Shown here in pieces: positions 36,790 through 46,919 of a DNA stretch of 64,000 nt (the stretch's first letter is position 1; each line of letters begins with the position of its first letter). The DNA comes from Haemophilus sp. (GTDB lineage Bacteria; Pseudomonadota; Gammaproteobacteria; Enterobacterales; Pasteurellaceae). A model generated the notes under the pieces. The model saw only the letters and a program-made list of their open reading frames with translations. It searched no databases and was not told the DNA's origin. The stretch spans positions 1 through 64,000 of the forward strand of contig JAHZCD010000010.1 of assembly GCA_019423025.1 (NCBI GenBank), read 5' to 3'. The translations under genes were made by a program, and so were the position numbers.

Positions 36790-38004
36790 TTAACCGACAA
36801 CAAAAGGTAAATAACCCGCTCGGATGGCAAAAGGAATTGAAGTAATCATCACCCCAAGCACCAATACAAGTACTAACAATGCTTTACCGCCCCACACTCT
36901 GTATGGCAAGTTAGGATGAATCGCACGTGCTTTCCAAACTAATGCTACCGGTAAAACCACGGCGTAGAACGCGAACATTTGACCAGCATAACCCAGAGCG
37001 AGAATAAAACCTTCCGGATAGAAAAGGGAGAAAAGCACAGGGGGAATAAAGGTCATTAAACCTAATGAAATGCGTCCTGCGTGGATATCAAAAGATTGTT
37101 TGAGCAAGTCTTCAATACATTCTAACAAGCCTAATGCCACACCTAAGAATGAAGTGACCAATGCTAAAGTGGAGAAGATTTTTACCGCATTCGCAATAAT
37201 TGGGCTTTGGGTGATTTCTAAGGTTGCTTTCACCAAGCCATTTAACGTGGCGTCTTCACGTAAAATTTGTAAAAACTCATTTTGGCTGAGTAAGCCGTGC
37301 GTAGAAAGCTGCCATAAAAAGTAAGCAAATAATGTGATGCCAGAACCCACTAAAATCGCAATGCGTAAGGATTTGACGTTGCCGTCTAAGTATTTATTTA
37401 AACTTGGAATCGAACCATGGAAACCAAATGCGGTGAAAAATACAGGGCTTGCAGAAATAATTAAGGCGTTATCAATTGGCATCGCCATTAAGTTATCAAA
37501 TTTGATGTTCGGTAGCATTAACGCGAGCACTAAGATAAAAGCAGCAATCATCACAAAGAATAAAACACGATTGATTTTGTCCACACTGTGCGTACCAATC
37601 ACAATAAAACTGCCGAAGAAAATCGTAAACACAAGCACCGCGATTTTATTCATGGTGTCTTTATCGTCCATGGCTGGGAGTAAATCCATTAATAAGGAAC
37701 CACCACCACTTACGTAAGCGGCAATTAAAGCATATAAGAAGACAATTAAAACAGCGGTGGAAATAATTCGCCCTGCTTTACCAAAATATTGTGCAGCAAG
37801 TGTGCCGATCCCCGCATCGCTGTCAGCGGTTTGATACAGTTCAACGAATAAAAGTGCGGTGAAAGTGAGTACCGCCCACAAGCCAAGTAATAAGAAAACA
37901 GTCGCCGTTAAGCCAATCCCTGCAGAGGTGAGTGGCATTGCCAACATCCCCGCCCCAATCATGGTTCCTGCAACAAGTAAGGTACTTCCCACGGTCTTGT
38001 TCAT
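36790..38004 (-). CDS. tyrP: Tyrosine-specific transporter TyrP (aromatic amino acid permease)
   Basis: 404 residues, about eleven membrane segments. Proton-driven uptake of tyrosine at the inner membrane. The N-terminal GSTLLVAGTMIGAGMLAMPLTSAGIG and the central FTAFGFHGSIPSLNKYL are hallmarks of the HAAAP/ArAAP family (TyrP, Mtr, TnaB). The choice of TyrP rests on resemblance and on two tandem TyrR boxes in its promoter. Ribosome site AAGGAAG. Confidence 0.88.
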   Translation of the reverse strand: MNKTVGSTLLVAGTMIGAGMLAMPLTSAGIGLTATVFLLLGLWAVLTFTALLFVELYQTADSDAGIGTLAAQYFGKAGRIISTAVLIVFLYALIAAYVSGGGSLLMDLLPAMDDKDTMNKIAVLVFTIFFGSFIVIGTHSVDKINRVLFFVMIAAFILVLALMLPNIKFDNLMAMPIDNALIISASPVFFTAFGFHGSIPSLNKYLDGNVKSLRIAILVGSGITLFAYFLWQLSTHGLLSQNEFLQILREDATLNGLVKATLEITQSPIIANAVKIFSTLALVTSFLGVALGLLECIEDLLKQSFDIHAGRISLGLMTFIPPVLFSLFYPEGFILALGYAGQMFAFYAVVLPVALVWKARAIHPNLPYRVWGGKALLVLVLVLGVMITSIPFAIRAGYLPFVVG

Positions 38005-38020
38005 TTTATCTTCCTTAGGT

Positions 38021-38070
38021 TGTAATAATAAATTTACAATGATTGTATTTTAATCTTTACAGCGTGTAAA
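38021..38070 (-). promoter_or_regulatory. tyrP promoter with two tandem TyrR boxes
   Basis: Minus strand -35 TTTACA (38070-38065), 17-bp spacer, -10 TACAAT (38047-38042). Two TyrR-like boxes (TGTAAA-N6-TTTACA) overlap it: TGTAAT-N6-TTTACA at 38021-38038 (11 of 12) and TGTATT-N6-TTTACA at 38044-38061 (10 of 12), centres 23 bp apart, the same spacing as the paired boxes of E. coli tyrP. Confidence 0.75.
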
Positions 38071-38180
38071 GTAGGGAAAACAAAATTCTTCTACAAAATG
38101 TACGGTAGAAATGACCGCACTTTCTCGATAAAATAGCCGGCAAATCAATTAAGACAAGAGACAATAGTAGGAGAGAGCTT

Positions 38181-39044
38181 ATGATTTATAGTATGACAGC
38201 CTTTGCACGCCTTGAAATCAAGAAGGATTGGGGCGATGCAGTTTGGGAAATTCGTTCGGTTAACCAACGTTATTTGGAGAACTTTTTCCGCTTGCCAGAG
38301 CTATTCCGTGGCTTGGAAAATGCTTTGCGTGAGAAACTTCGTCAAAATCTGACTCGCGGTAAAATTGAATGTTCATTGCGTATTGATAGCAAAAAGCAAG
38401 CAGCGGCTGAACTCAATTTAAATAAAGAGTTGGCGAATCAAGTTATCCAATCTTTACAATGGATTAAGTCGCAAGCTGGTGAGGGCGAAATCAATTTGGC
38501 GGATGTATTGCGTTATCCTGGCGTGGTAGAAGCGACTGAGCAAGATTTAGATGCGATTAGTCAAGATTTGTTGACAGCTTTTGATGAGTTGTTGGTGGAG
38601 TTTATTGCAATGCGTGGCCGTGAAGGCGAAAAATTACAAGCCATTATTCAACAACGTTTAGATGGCATTACGGTAGAAGCCGAAAAAGTGCGGTCACAAA
38701 TGCCGGCAGTTTTACAATGGCAGCGTGAGCGTTTATTGCAACGTTTTGAAGAAGCGAAAATTCAACTTGATCCACAACGTGTCGAACAAGAAATGATTTT
38801 ATTGGCGCAACGTGTGGATGTGGCGGAAGAATTAGATCGTCTGCAAATGCACGTGAAAGAAACCAACAACATCTTGAAAAAAGGTGGAGCAGTGGGACGT
38901 AAACTGGACTTTATGATGCAAGAGCTAAATCGTGAATCTAACACGTTAGCATCAAAATCCATTAATGCTGATATCACCGCTTCTGCCGTGGAATTAAAAG
39001 TATTAATCGAACAAATGCGTGAGCAAATTCAAAATCTTGAATAG
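38181..39044 (+). CDS. yicC: YicC family endoribonuclease/adaptor
   Basis: 287 residues. YicC/YloC proteins are associated with RNA turnover (E. coli YicC promotes RyhB decay by PNPase). Start MIYSMTAFARLEIKKDWGDAVWEIRSVNQRYLENFFRLPE is diagnostic, as is the C-terminal DUF1732 half: GRKLDFMMQELNRESNTLASKS ending MREQIQNLE. Preceded by GGAGAGAG. ygfZ follows after 8 bp. Confidence 0.93.
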   Translation: MIYSMTAFARLEIKKDWGDAVWEIRSVNQRYLENFFRLPELFRGLENALREKLRQNLTRGKIECSLRIDSKKQAAAELNLNKELANQVIQSLQWIKSQAGEGEINLADVLRYPGVVEATEQDLDAISQDLLTAFDELLVEFIAMRGREGEKLQAIIQQRLDGITVEAEKVRSQMPAVLQWQRERLLQRFEEAKIQLDPQRVEQEMILLAQRVDVAEELDRLQMHVKETNNILKKGGAVGRKLDFMMQELNRESNTLASKSINADITASAVELKVLIEQMREQIQNLE

Positions 39045-39052
39045 GAAAAATC

Positions 39053-39892
39053 ATGGCAACATTCATTTCATTAAACCAATATGATTTGGTGGAAGTGGCC
39101 GGCGTGGATGCGGAGAAATATCTGCAAGGCCAATTAACTTGTGATGTGGTGCATTTGGCAGCAGGCGCTTCAACGCTTACAGCGCATTGTGATCCTAAAG
39201 GCAAAATGAACTCGTTGTTCCGCTTAATTAAGCTTTCAGCAGAACAGTTTTTGATTTTAATGCCGAAAGCTTTATTGGCTCCGCTCGATCATTTAAAAAA
39301 ATACGCGGTGTTTTCAAAAGTCACTTTCCAAGTATTGGATTGGCAAATTGTCGGCTTGATTGGTGAAAAGTGCGGTCGAATTTACGCGCAGATTCAATTA
39401 GATATTGATGAAAACCGTGCAATTTTGATCAATCCAACACCGTTAGATGTCACTTTTAATGGCGATGAAAAACAATGGCTTTGTGCGGATATTCAAGCGG
39501 GCTTACCAAGCTTGAGCGCGGAAACACAAAATGAATTTATCCCGCAGGCATTAAATCTACAAGCTATCGAACAAGCGATTTCTTTTACTAAAGGCTGTTA
39601 TATCGGGCAAGAAACTGTCGCACGAGCCAAATACCGTGGCGCCAATAAACGTGCGATGTATGTGCTTTCGGGGGAAACCACGGTTACACCGAAAATCGGC
39701 AGCGAAATAGAAATGCAGTTAGAAACAGCTTGGCGTAAAACCGGCACTATCGTAAGTGCGGTCAATTTTGTCGGCGTTTTATGGTTACAAGTGGTGATGA
39801 ATAACGATTTAGAAGAAGGGACGCATTTCCGTTTACCTGAAGATGGAACTGTTCTGAAAATTGAACCGTTACCTTATTCCATCAATAACTAA
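39053..39892 (+). CDS. ygfZ: Folate-binding protein YgfZ, Fe-S maintenance / tRNA-modification factor
   Basis: 279 residues. Folate-dependent protein related to aminomethyltransferase GcvT that sustains Fe-S enzymes such as MiaB. The signature KGCYIGQETVAR with its conserved Cys is present, after the folate-binding N-terminal region QGQLTCDVVHL. Two uptake sequences lie inside the gene. A terminator follows at 39922. Confidence 0.92.
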   Translation: MATFISLNQYDLVEVAGVDAEKYLQGQLTCDVVHLAAGASTLTAHCDPKGKMNSLFRLIKLSAEQFLILMPKALLAPLDHLKKYAVFSKVTFQVLDWQIVGLIGEKCGRIYAQIQLDIDENRAILINPTPLDVTFNGDEKQWLCADIQAGLPSLSAETQNEFIPQALNLQAIEQAISFTKGCYIGQETVARAKYRGANKRAMYVLSGETTVTPKIGSEIEMQLETAWRKTGTIVSAVNFVGVLWLQVVMNNDLEEGTHFRLPEDGTVLKIEPLPYSINN

Positions 39893-39921
39893 AAAATTTT
39901 ATTTTAATTTGTTTTAAGCTT

Positions 39922-39959
39922 AAAAATCCTTGCTGGAGTCAATCTCTACAAGGATTTTT
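39922..39959 (+). terminator. Terminator after ygfZ
   Basis: Perfect 11-bp arms AAAAATCCTTG (39922-39932) and CAAGGATTTTT (39949-39959) around a 16-base loop, ending in T5. It opens the 290-bp gap before lldP, the rest of which is AT-rich promoter DNA with a CRP-like site. Confidence 0.85.
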
Positions 39960-40076
39960 CTATTATGCATATTTGTAATGAAAATTTATTTTTTACCATG
40001 AATTATGCATTTTTATTGGTTTTTTTTAAGAGTTAAAATAATGTTATAAAGGGAAATGAAAAATGTTAAAAAATTA

Positions 40077-40116
40077 TGAGATCTTTGTCACATTTTCAAT
40101 TAACTACCACTAAATA
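40077..40116 (+). promoter_or_regulatory. CRP-like site and candidate promoter of the lactate operon
   Basis: TGAGATCTTTGTCACA (40077-40092) matches TGTGA-N6-TCACA at nine of ten positions. TAAATA at 40111-40116 is a possible -10, putting the site near -40, the activating position of class II CRP promoters. The -10 is weak, consistent with a need for an activator. Confidence 0.55.
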
Positions 40117-40182
40117 GGGGTGGGTTTTTCATTAAGAATTCATAGAATACGCGCCACTTTTTAGTCGTACAGAGGAGTGATT

Positions 40183-41784
40183 ATGAGCTTGTCTTTTATT
40201 CTTAGTGTTTTTCCAATCATTTTATTGATTTATTTAATGGTAAAGCGTAATGCGTTACCTTCTTATGTTGCATTACCTTGGATTGCAACCTTAGTGATGG
40301 GGGTTCACCTTCTTCATTTTAATACTGACATTGTAACGATCAGTGCCAATGTGACCGCCGCAATCGTAGCGGTTCAAACGCCAATTACTGTTATTTTTGG
40401 TGCGATTCTTTTCAACAAATTCTCAGAAGTGTCTGGCGCAACCGATACGATGCGTAAATGGTTAGGCAATATTAACCCAAACCCAGTTGCACAATTAATG
40501 ATTATCGGCTGGGCATTTGCCTTTATGATTGAGGGGGCGAGTGGCTTTGGTACACCTGCTGCGATTGCAGCGCCAATCTTAATGGGGTTAGGATTTAATC
40601 CATTAAAAGTCGCCATGTTAGCCTTAGTAATGAACTCTGTACCGGTTTCTTTTGGTGCGGTAGGTACCCCGACATGGTTTGGTTTTGGACCGTTAAAATT
40701 AGATTCAAAATCGATTCTTGAAATTGGTTCGATGACAGCGTTTGTCCACTCAATTGCCGCATTAGTGATTCCATTGATGGCATTACGCATCATGGTAACT
40801 TGGAAAGAGATCCGTCAAAATATCGTTTTCATTTATATCAGCGTATTCTCTTGCGTGATTCCTTACTTCTTAATTGCACAATTTAACTATGAATTCCCAT
40901 CATTAGTCGGTGGTGCAATTGGTCTCTTTATTTCTGTATTTGTGGCAAATAAAGGTATTGGTTTAGCGAAAGTAGAAAATAATTTAGATAATAATGCCGT
41001 AAGTGCGAGCCAAGTTGCTAAAGCGTTATTACCAACTGGTTTATTAATTTTATTCTTAATCATTACACGTATTCCGGAATTTGGCTTAAAAGGCTTAATG
41101 AATAACAAAGATGTGTGGCTCTCTACCACATTAGGTTCATTAGGCACATTTGAAGTCAGCAAAGGTTTAATTTTTAGTTTGAAAAACATCTTCGGTTCAG
41201 AAGTGAGTGAAAGCTACAAACTACTTTATGTGCCTGCGTTAATTCCATTTGTAATTACTGTATTAATTTCATTACCACTTTTCGGAGTGAACTTCAGCAG
41301 AACAAAAGGCATTTTTAGTGCAAGCTTAAGCCAAGTAAAAAATCCATTTATCGCCTTAATGGGGGCTTTAGTAATGGTAAACTTAATGTTAGTGGGTGGT
41401 GAGCATTCTATGGTGAAAATCATAGGTCGTACCTTTGCAGAGGTGACTGGTAGTGACTGGACAATCTTCTCTTCCTTCTTAGGCGCGGTAGGTGCATTCT
41501 TCTCAGGGTCAAATACTGTATCTAACTTAACATTTGGTAGCGTACAGTTATCCACAGCTGAAACCACGGGGTTATCTGTGACCTTAATCCTCGCCTTACA
41601 ATCAGTAGGTGGTGCGATGGGTAATATGGTATGTATTAATAATATTGTAGCGGTTTCTTCTGTATTGAATATCCAAAACAAAGAAGGAACAATTATTAAG
41701 ACAACGATTGTGCCAATGGTAGTTTACGGTATTATTGCTGCCCTTTGCGCAAGTTTCTTAATTCCGCTATTCTATACACTCTAA
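40183..41784 (+). CDS. lldP: L-lactate permease (LctP/LldP family)
   Basis: 533 residues from the ATG at 40183 with AGAGGAG upstream; the GTG at 40177 overlaps that site. Twelve or more membrane segments. Proton-coupled lactate uptake. Family motifs: [56 protein letters not shown] and SFLGAVGAFFSGSNTVSNLTFG. Leads the operon lldP-lutA-lutB-lutC, matching importer to oxidising enzyme. Confidence 0.95.
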   Translation: MSLSFILSVFPIILLIYLMVKRNALPSYVALPWIATLVMGVHLLHFNTDIVTISANVTAAIVAVQTPITVIFGAILFNKFSEVSGATDTMRKWLGNINPNPVAQLMIIGWAFAFMIEGASGFGTPAAIAAPILMGLGFNPLKVAMLALVMNSVPVSFGAVGTPTWFGFGPLKLDSKSILEIGSMTAFVHSIAALVIPLMALRIMVTWKEIRQNIVFIYISVFSCVIPYFLIAQFNYEFPSLVGGAIGLFISVFVANKGIGLAKVENNLDNNAVSASQVAKALLPTGLLILFLIITRIPEFGLKGLMNNKDVWLSTTLGSLGTFEVSKGLIFSLKNIFGSEVSESYKLLYVPALIPFVITVLISLPLFGVNFSRTKGIFSASLSQVKNPFIALMGALVMVNLMLVGGEHSMVKIIGRTFAEVTGSDWTIFSSFLGAVGAFFSGSNTVSNLTFGSVQLSTAETTGLSVTLILALQSVGGAMGNMVCINNIVAVSSVLNIQNKEGTIIKTTIVPMVVYGIIAALCASFLIPLFYTL

Positions 41785-41796
41785 AACAGATGCCAA

Positions 41797-41825
41797 AAGC
41801 AACCGTACTTTGTGGGCGGTTGCTT
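41797..41825 (+). promoter_or_regulatory. Intra-operon hairpin between lldP and lutA with a decayed uptake sequence
   Basis: AAGCAACCG (41797-41805) and CGGTTGCTT (41817-41825) form a 9-bp stem. The AACCGTACTTT inside is an uptake sequence with one C-to-T change. Only TAACTTTTG follows, a weak tail, so partial attenuation or mRNA-end protection for lldP is possible. Confidence 0.55.
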
Positions 41826-41885
41826 AACTTTTGTCGAAAATTTTACTTTTATTTTCTATTTCTATTACTGTTGGAGTAATTATTT

Positions 41886-42617
41886 ATGAACGTAAATTTC
41901 TACGTTACTTGTATTGCTGACGTAGTAAAGAGCGGTGTGGCGAAAAACACTGTATTACTACTAGAAAAGCTCGGTTGCAATGTTATCTTTCTTGAAAAAC
42001 AGGGCTGTTGTGGACAGCCGGCATTAAACAGCGGTTACACGAAACAAGCCATACCAGGCATGAAAAACTTAGTCGAAACCTTTGAGGTGAATGATTATCC
42101 AATCGTTGCCCCTGCAGGTTCCTGTGTTTATGCTATCAAAAACTATCCTGAGTATTTCACCAAAGTTGGTGAGTTAGATTGGGCTGAGCGTGCGAAAAAG
42201 GTCGTTGCACGTTTCTGTGATTTAACAGATTTCATCGTCAATAAACTAGGTGTAACAGATATAGGTGCCTATTTGCCGGGTAAAGCGGTTTATCACCCTT
42301 CTTGCAGCCTTACTCGTAAATTAGGCATTGTTGATGAACCAATCGCACTCTTAAAAGGTGTAAAAGGGTTGGAGCTTCTTCCTATTCATAACCAACAAAC
42401 TTGCTGTGGCTTTGGTGGAACTTTCTCTGTGAAAATGGCAGAGATTTCTGGCGAAATGGTGAAAGAAAAAGCTGAGCATATTGAAGAGGTTGAACCGCAA
42501 TATTTAATCGGTGCAGATGTAAGTTGTTTATTAAATATTGGTGGTCGTTTACAACGCGAAGGCAGCAAGATCAAAGTGATGCACATTGCGGAAGTATTAA
42601 TGCAAGGGGAGAAATAA
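41886..42617 (+). CDS. lutA: L-lactate oxidation iron-sulfur subunit LutA (YkgE)
   Basis: 243 residues. Cysteine-rich CCG-domain protein of the three-part LutABC L-lactate oxidation system. Two CCG motifs are visible: KQGCCGQPALNSGY and QTCCGFGGTFS, with further Cys in HPSCSLTRK and ADVSCLLNIGG, the ligands of a haterodisulfide-reductase-type Fe-S cluster. Followed by lutB after 1 bp. Confidence 0.94.
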   Translation: MNVNFYVTCIADVVKSGVAKNTVLLLEKLGCNVIFLEKQGCCGQPALNSGYTKQAIPGMKNLVETFEVNDYPIVAPAGSCVYAIKNYPEYFTKVGELDWAERAKKVVARFCDLTDFIVNKLGVTDIGAYLPGKAVYHPSCSLTRKLGIVDEPIALLKGVKGLELLPIHNQQTCCGFGGTFSVKMAEISGEMVKEKAEHIEEVEPQYLIGADVSCLLNIGGRLQREGSKIKVMHIAEVLMQGEK

Positions 42618-42618
42618 G

Positions 42619-44031
42619 ATGTCATTGAAAACCAGTAATCTTCCTTTTAAAGCGCGTGTAGATCATGAAGTGCATAACACTATCATGCGTAAAGCGGTAG
42701 TGAAAGCCCAAGAAACTATTGGTGCTAACCGTCAAAAAATGGTGGACGAATTAGGTCATTGGGAAGAATGGCGTGATTTATCTAAACAGATTCGTAACCA
42801 TGTTTTAGCTAATTTAGACGCGTATTTGTATCAATTGAGCGAAAAAGTGATTGAAAATGGCGGTAAAGTGTATTTTGCTGAAACTGCTGAAGAAGCGAGT
42901 GCTTATATTCGCAAAGTAGCATTAGAGAAAAATGCGAAGAAAATCGTAAAATCTAAATCCATGGTAACAGAAGAAATCGGTTTAAACGAAGTGCTTGAAA
43001 AAGAGGGCATGCAAGTGATCGAAACCGATTTGGGTGAATATCTATTACAAATTTCAGGTGATAAACCATCCCATATCGTTGTGCCTGCAATCCACAAAGA
43101 TCGTCACCAAATCCGCAAAGATTTGTCTGAAAAACTCGGCTATGAAGGCGAGGAAACGCCTGAAGATATGACGCGTTTCGTACGTGAAAAAATTCGTCAA
43201 GATTTCTTAGAAGCAGATATTGGTATCAGTGGTTGTAACTTTGCAGTAGCGGAAACCGGCTCAGTTTGTTTAGTGACAAACGAAGGTAACTTACGTTTAG
43301 CGACGACCTTACCAAAAACACATATTGCCGTGATGGGAATGGAGCGTTTAGCGCCAACTTTCCAAGAGGTGGATGTGTTAATTACGATGCTTGCTCGTAG
43401 TGCGGTAGGGGCGAAATTAACTGGTTATAACACTTGGTTAACCGGTCCTCGTCTTGCTGGTGAAACCGACGGTCCTGAAGAATTCCATTTGGTTATTGTG
43501 GATAATGGCCGTTCAGATATTTTAGCGTCTGAATTCCAAGAAGTTTTACGTTGTATCCGTTGCGGTGCTTGTTTGAATACTTGTCCCGCATATCGTCAAA
43601 TCGGTGGTCATGGATATGGTTCTATTTACCCGGGGCCAATTGGTGCAGTGATTTCTCCGTTACTAGGTGGCTATGATGAATTCAAAGAATTGCCGTATGC
43701 TTGTTCTTTATGTAATGCGTGTAATTCGGTCTGCCCGGTGCGTATTCCATTAGCGCAGTTAATCTTAAAACACCGCGAGAAAATGGTAGAGTTAGGTAAA
43801 ACTCCCGCGATGGAACGTTTATCTATTTTTGGTTTCACTACAGCCAATGCCAACCCAATACTATGGAAAACTGGTGTGAATATCGGTGCAAAATTAGCGG
43901 GTAAGCTGATCAAAAATGGGAAAGCACCAATTACATTTGGTGCATTGGGTGAATGGACAAAAGCACGAGATTTACCACAAGCAGATGGTGAAAGTTTCCG
44001 TCAATGGTTTAATAATAGAGAGAGAGGGTAA
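42619..44031 (+). CDS. lutB: L-lactate oxidation iron-sulfur protein LutB (YkgF)
   Basis: 470 residues. N-terminal DUF162/LUD domain (e.g. GISGCNFAVAETGSVCLVTNEGN) and a C-terminal pair of 4Fe-4S motifs, CIRCGACLNTCPAY and CSLCNACNSVCPV, around residues 310-375. Works with LutA and LutC to oxidise L-lactate to pyruvate and pass electrons to the quinone pool. Ribosome site GGGGAGAAA lies within the lutA end. Confidence 0.95.
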   Translation: MSLKTSNLPFKARVDHEVHNTIMRKAVVKAQETIGANRQKMVDELGHWEEWRDLSKQIRNHVLANLDAYLYQLSEKVIENGGKVYFAETAEEASAYIRKVALEKNAKKIVKSKSMVTEEIGLNEVLEKEGMQVIETDLGEYLLQISGDKPSHIVVPAIHKDRHQIRKDLSEKLGYEGEETPEDMTRFVREKIRQDFLEADIGISGCNFAVAETGSVCLVTNEGNLRLATTLPKTHIAVMGMERLAPTFQEVDVLITMLARSAVGAKLTGYNTWLTGPRLAGETDGPEEFHLVIVDNGRSDILASEFQEVLRCIRCGACLNTCPAYRQIGGHGYGSIYPGPIGAVISPLLGGYDEFKELPYACSLCNACNSVCPVRIPLAQLILKHREKMVELGKTPAMERLSIFGFTTANANPILWKTGVNIGAKLAGKLIKNGKAPITFGALGEWTKARDLPQADGESFRQWFNNRERG

Positions 44032-44036
44032 TAAGC

Positions 44037-44735
44037 ATGGATTTACAAAATCGCGAAAATTTTCTTAATAAATTAGCGGCGAAAATGGGTAAAGCCCGTG
44101 CTATCATACCTGAACCGATGGATGTACCAGTCAATACATACCCAACTGAGCGTTTAACTCATTTAAGTGCGGTTGATTTAGCGAATGAATTTACCAATTC
44201 TGCTAAAACCATGATGGTGGATGTAAATGTGTGTAGAGAGTCTGATGCAGTACAAACCTTACTTGCTCTCTGTGAAAAATATGGCGGCGGTGATGTTGTG
44301 CTTAATTCCGATGAAAGATTGACCGCACTTGGTATTCCAGCGGCGCTTGAAGCGAAATATACTTGCCATACATGGTCACCAGAAACGGCACAAGATAATA
44401 TTAGTTTTTCTGAAAAAGCTAATCTTGGTGTGGTTTATGCAGAATATGGTTTGGCGGAAACTGGCGGAATCGTCTTATTCTCTAGTGCAGATCGTGGACG
44501 TTCAGTGAGTTTATTACCTGAAAAATCGATTGTTGTTGTACGTAAAAGCCAAGTACTTCCACGTGTTGCACAAGTGGCGAAAGTATTACACGATAAAGCA
44601 CAACAAGGCGAGCGTATGCCATCTTGTATCAATATTATCTCAGGTCCAAGTTCAACGGCAGATATTGAATTGATTAAAGTGATTGGCGTACATGGCCCAG
44701 TAGCAAAAATCTATTTAGTCATTGACGACTTATAA
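44037..44735 (+). CDS. lutC: L-lactate oxidation protein LutC (YkgG)
   Basis: 232 residues, a LUD (DUF162) domain alone: LGVVYAEYGLAETGGIVLFSSADRGRSVSLLPEKSIVVV and CINIISGPSSTADIELIKVIGVHGP are typical. Five bp after lutB, last gene of the operon. Two uptake sequences are inside. A terminator follows. Confidence 0.94.
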   Translation: MDLQNRENFLNKLAAKMGKARAIIPEPMDVPVNTYPTERLTHLSAVDLANEFTNSAKTMMVDVNVCRESDAVQTLLALCEKYGGGDVVLNSDERLTALGIPAALEAKYTCHTWSPETAQDNISFSEKANLGVVYAEYGLAETGGIVLFSSADRGRSVSLLPEKSIVVVRKSQVLPRVAQVAKVLHDKAQQGERMPSCINIISGPSSTADIELIKVIGVHGPVAKIYLVIDDL

Positions 44736-44750
44736 GAATCATCCATGATG

Positions 44751-44785
44751 AAAAGAGAGAACTACAATGTTCTCTCTTTTTTTAT
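44751..44785 (+). terminator. Terminator of lldP-lutABC
   Basis: Perfect 12-bp arms AAAAGAGAGAAC (44751-44762) and GTTCTCTCTTTT (44769-44780), 6-base loop, followed by TTTATTTTTT. Confidence 0.92.
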
Positions 44786-44832
44786 TTTTTTAAAATCCGC
44801 TATAATTCTGAAAAACTCACGAATTGAATATT

Positions 44833-45951
44833 ATGACTTATTATCTTGGCATTATGTCGGGCACCAGTCTTGATGGTGTCGATATTGCTCTTACTGACAT
44901 CCATTCGAATCAAACCAAATTAATTGCGGCCGATTTCACGCCGATGCCAGCAAATTTACGTGAAAAAGTGACCGCACTTATTCAATCTGGCGAAACCACT
45001 TTACAGGCTCTAGGGGAGCTTGATCATCAATTTGGTTTTCTTTATGCCGATTGCGTAAATGCCTTTTTACGTAAACATGAGTTAAAACCTGAGCAGGTCG
45101 AAGCCATTGGCTGCCATGGTCAAACAGTGTGGCATTCCCCAAAAAGTCAATTCCCGTTTACCATGCAAATCGGTGATATGAATTTATTATCCGCTAAAAC
45201 AGGTATTACGGTTGTTGGTGATTTGCGCCGTAAAGATATGGCGTTTGGTGGACAAGGGGCGCCTTTAGTACCCGCTTTTCATCAAGCGGTATTTTTTGAT
45301 CCTAACTGGGCAACGGTGGTGCTTAATATTGGCGGTATTAGCAATATATCGTTATTGATACCCGAACAGCCTGTCATTGGCTTTGATACGGGAACCGGTA
45401 ATGCCTTGCTCGACCAATGGATCGAAAAACATCAAGGCAAAGCTTACGACAAAAATGGTGAATGGGCGGCTTCGGGTCAAGTAAATCCAGATTTGTTAGC
45501 GGCATTATTAGATGAAGATTTCTTTCAACTACCCCCACCGAAAAGCACGGGGCGTGAATTATTTAATTTGGCTTGGCTAGAGAATAAAATTCAAAAAATA
45601 GCAGGTAAAACGACCGCACTTTTACCACAAGATGTGCAAGCCACCTTGGCTGAATTTACCGTGCAAAGCATTGTTTTAGCCCTTAACAATATTCAGACAG
45701 CATTACCATGCCGATTACTTGTTTGTGGCGGTGGCGCTAAAAATCAGGCGATCATGAATGGCTTAAAACAAGCATTGCCAAGTTGGCGTATTCAGCTGAC
45801 GACTGAATTAGATCTTGATATTGATTATGTGGAAGCAGCGGCATTTGCTTGGCTCGCTTATCGTCGTATGCATAATTTGCCCGCTAATTTACCGAGTGTA
45901 ACGGGCGCTACAAGTGCGGTCAGTTTAGGGGCGATTTTTCCAAAGGAATAA
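44833..45951 (+). CDS. anmK: Anhydro-N-acetylmuramic acid kinase AnmK
   Basis: 372 residues from the ATG at 44833; the frame's TTG at 44824 is less likely. Phosphorylates and opens 1,6-anhydro-MurNAc during cell-wall recycling, giving MurNAc-6-phosphate for MurQ, encoded 3 bp downstream. Signature [15 protein letters not shown] at the N-terminus, [37 protein letters not shown] and [11 protein letters not shown]. No clear ribosome site precedes it; a TATAAT lies about 24 bases upstream, so the leader is very short. Confidence 0.95.
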   Translation: MTYYLGIMSGTSLDGVDIALTDIHSNQTKLIAADFTPMPANLREKVTALIQSGETTLQALGELDHQFGFLYADCVNAFLRKHELKPEQVEAIGCHGQTVWHSPKSQFPFTMQIGDMNLLSAKTGITVVGDLRRKDMAFGGQGAPLVPAFHQAVFFDPNWATVVLNIGGISNISLLIPEQPVIGFDTGTGNALLDQWIEKHQGKAYDKNGEWAASGQVNPDLLAALLDEDFFQLPPPKSTGRELFNLAWLENKIQKIAGKTTALLPQDVQATLAEFTVQSIVLALNNIQTALPCRLLVCGGGAKNQAIMNGLKQALPSWRIQLTTELDLDIDYVEAAAFAWLAYRRMHNLPANLPSVTGATSAVSLGAIFPKE

Positions 45952-46863
<912 letters not shown>

Positions 46864-46871
46864 ACAAAAAT

Positions 46872-46901
46872 AAAACGCTAGGCATCAAACCTAGCGTTTT
46901 T
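46872..46901 (+). terminator. Terminator after murQ
   Basis: Perfect 11-bp arms AAAACGCTAGG and CCTAGCGTTTT (46872-46882, 46890-46900) with a 7-base loop and T5; A-rich flank allows use from the convergent mutase gene too. Confidence 0.9.
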
Positions 46902-46919
46902 ATCATTTAGTTTGCTCAA

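Noticed and set aside
40374..41681. Long minus-strand frames (about 100-151 codons) inside lldP
   Set aside because: Shadows of a membrane protein gene with skewed codon use; Pro/Asn/Thr-rich translations without family resemblance.
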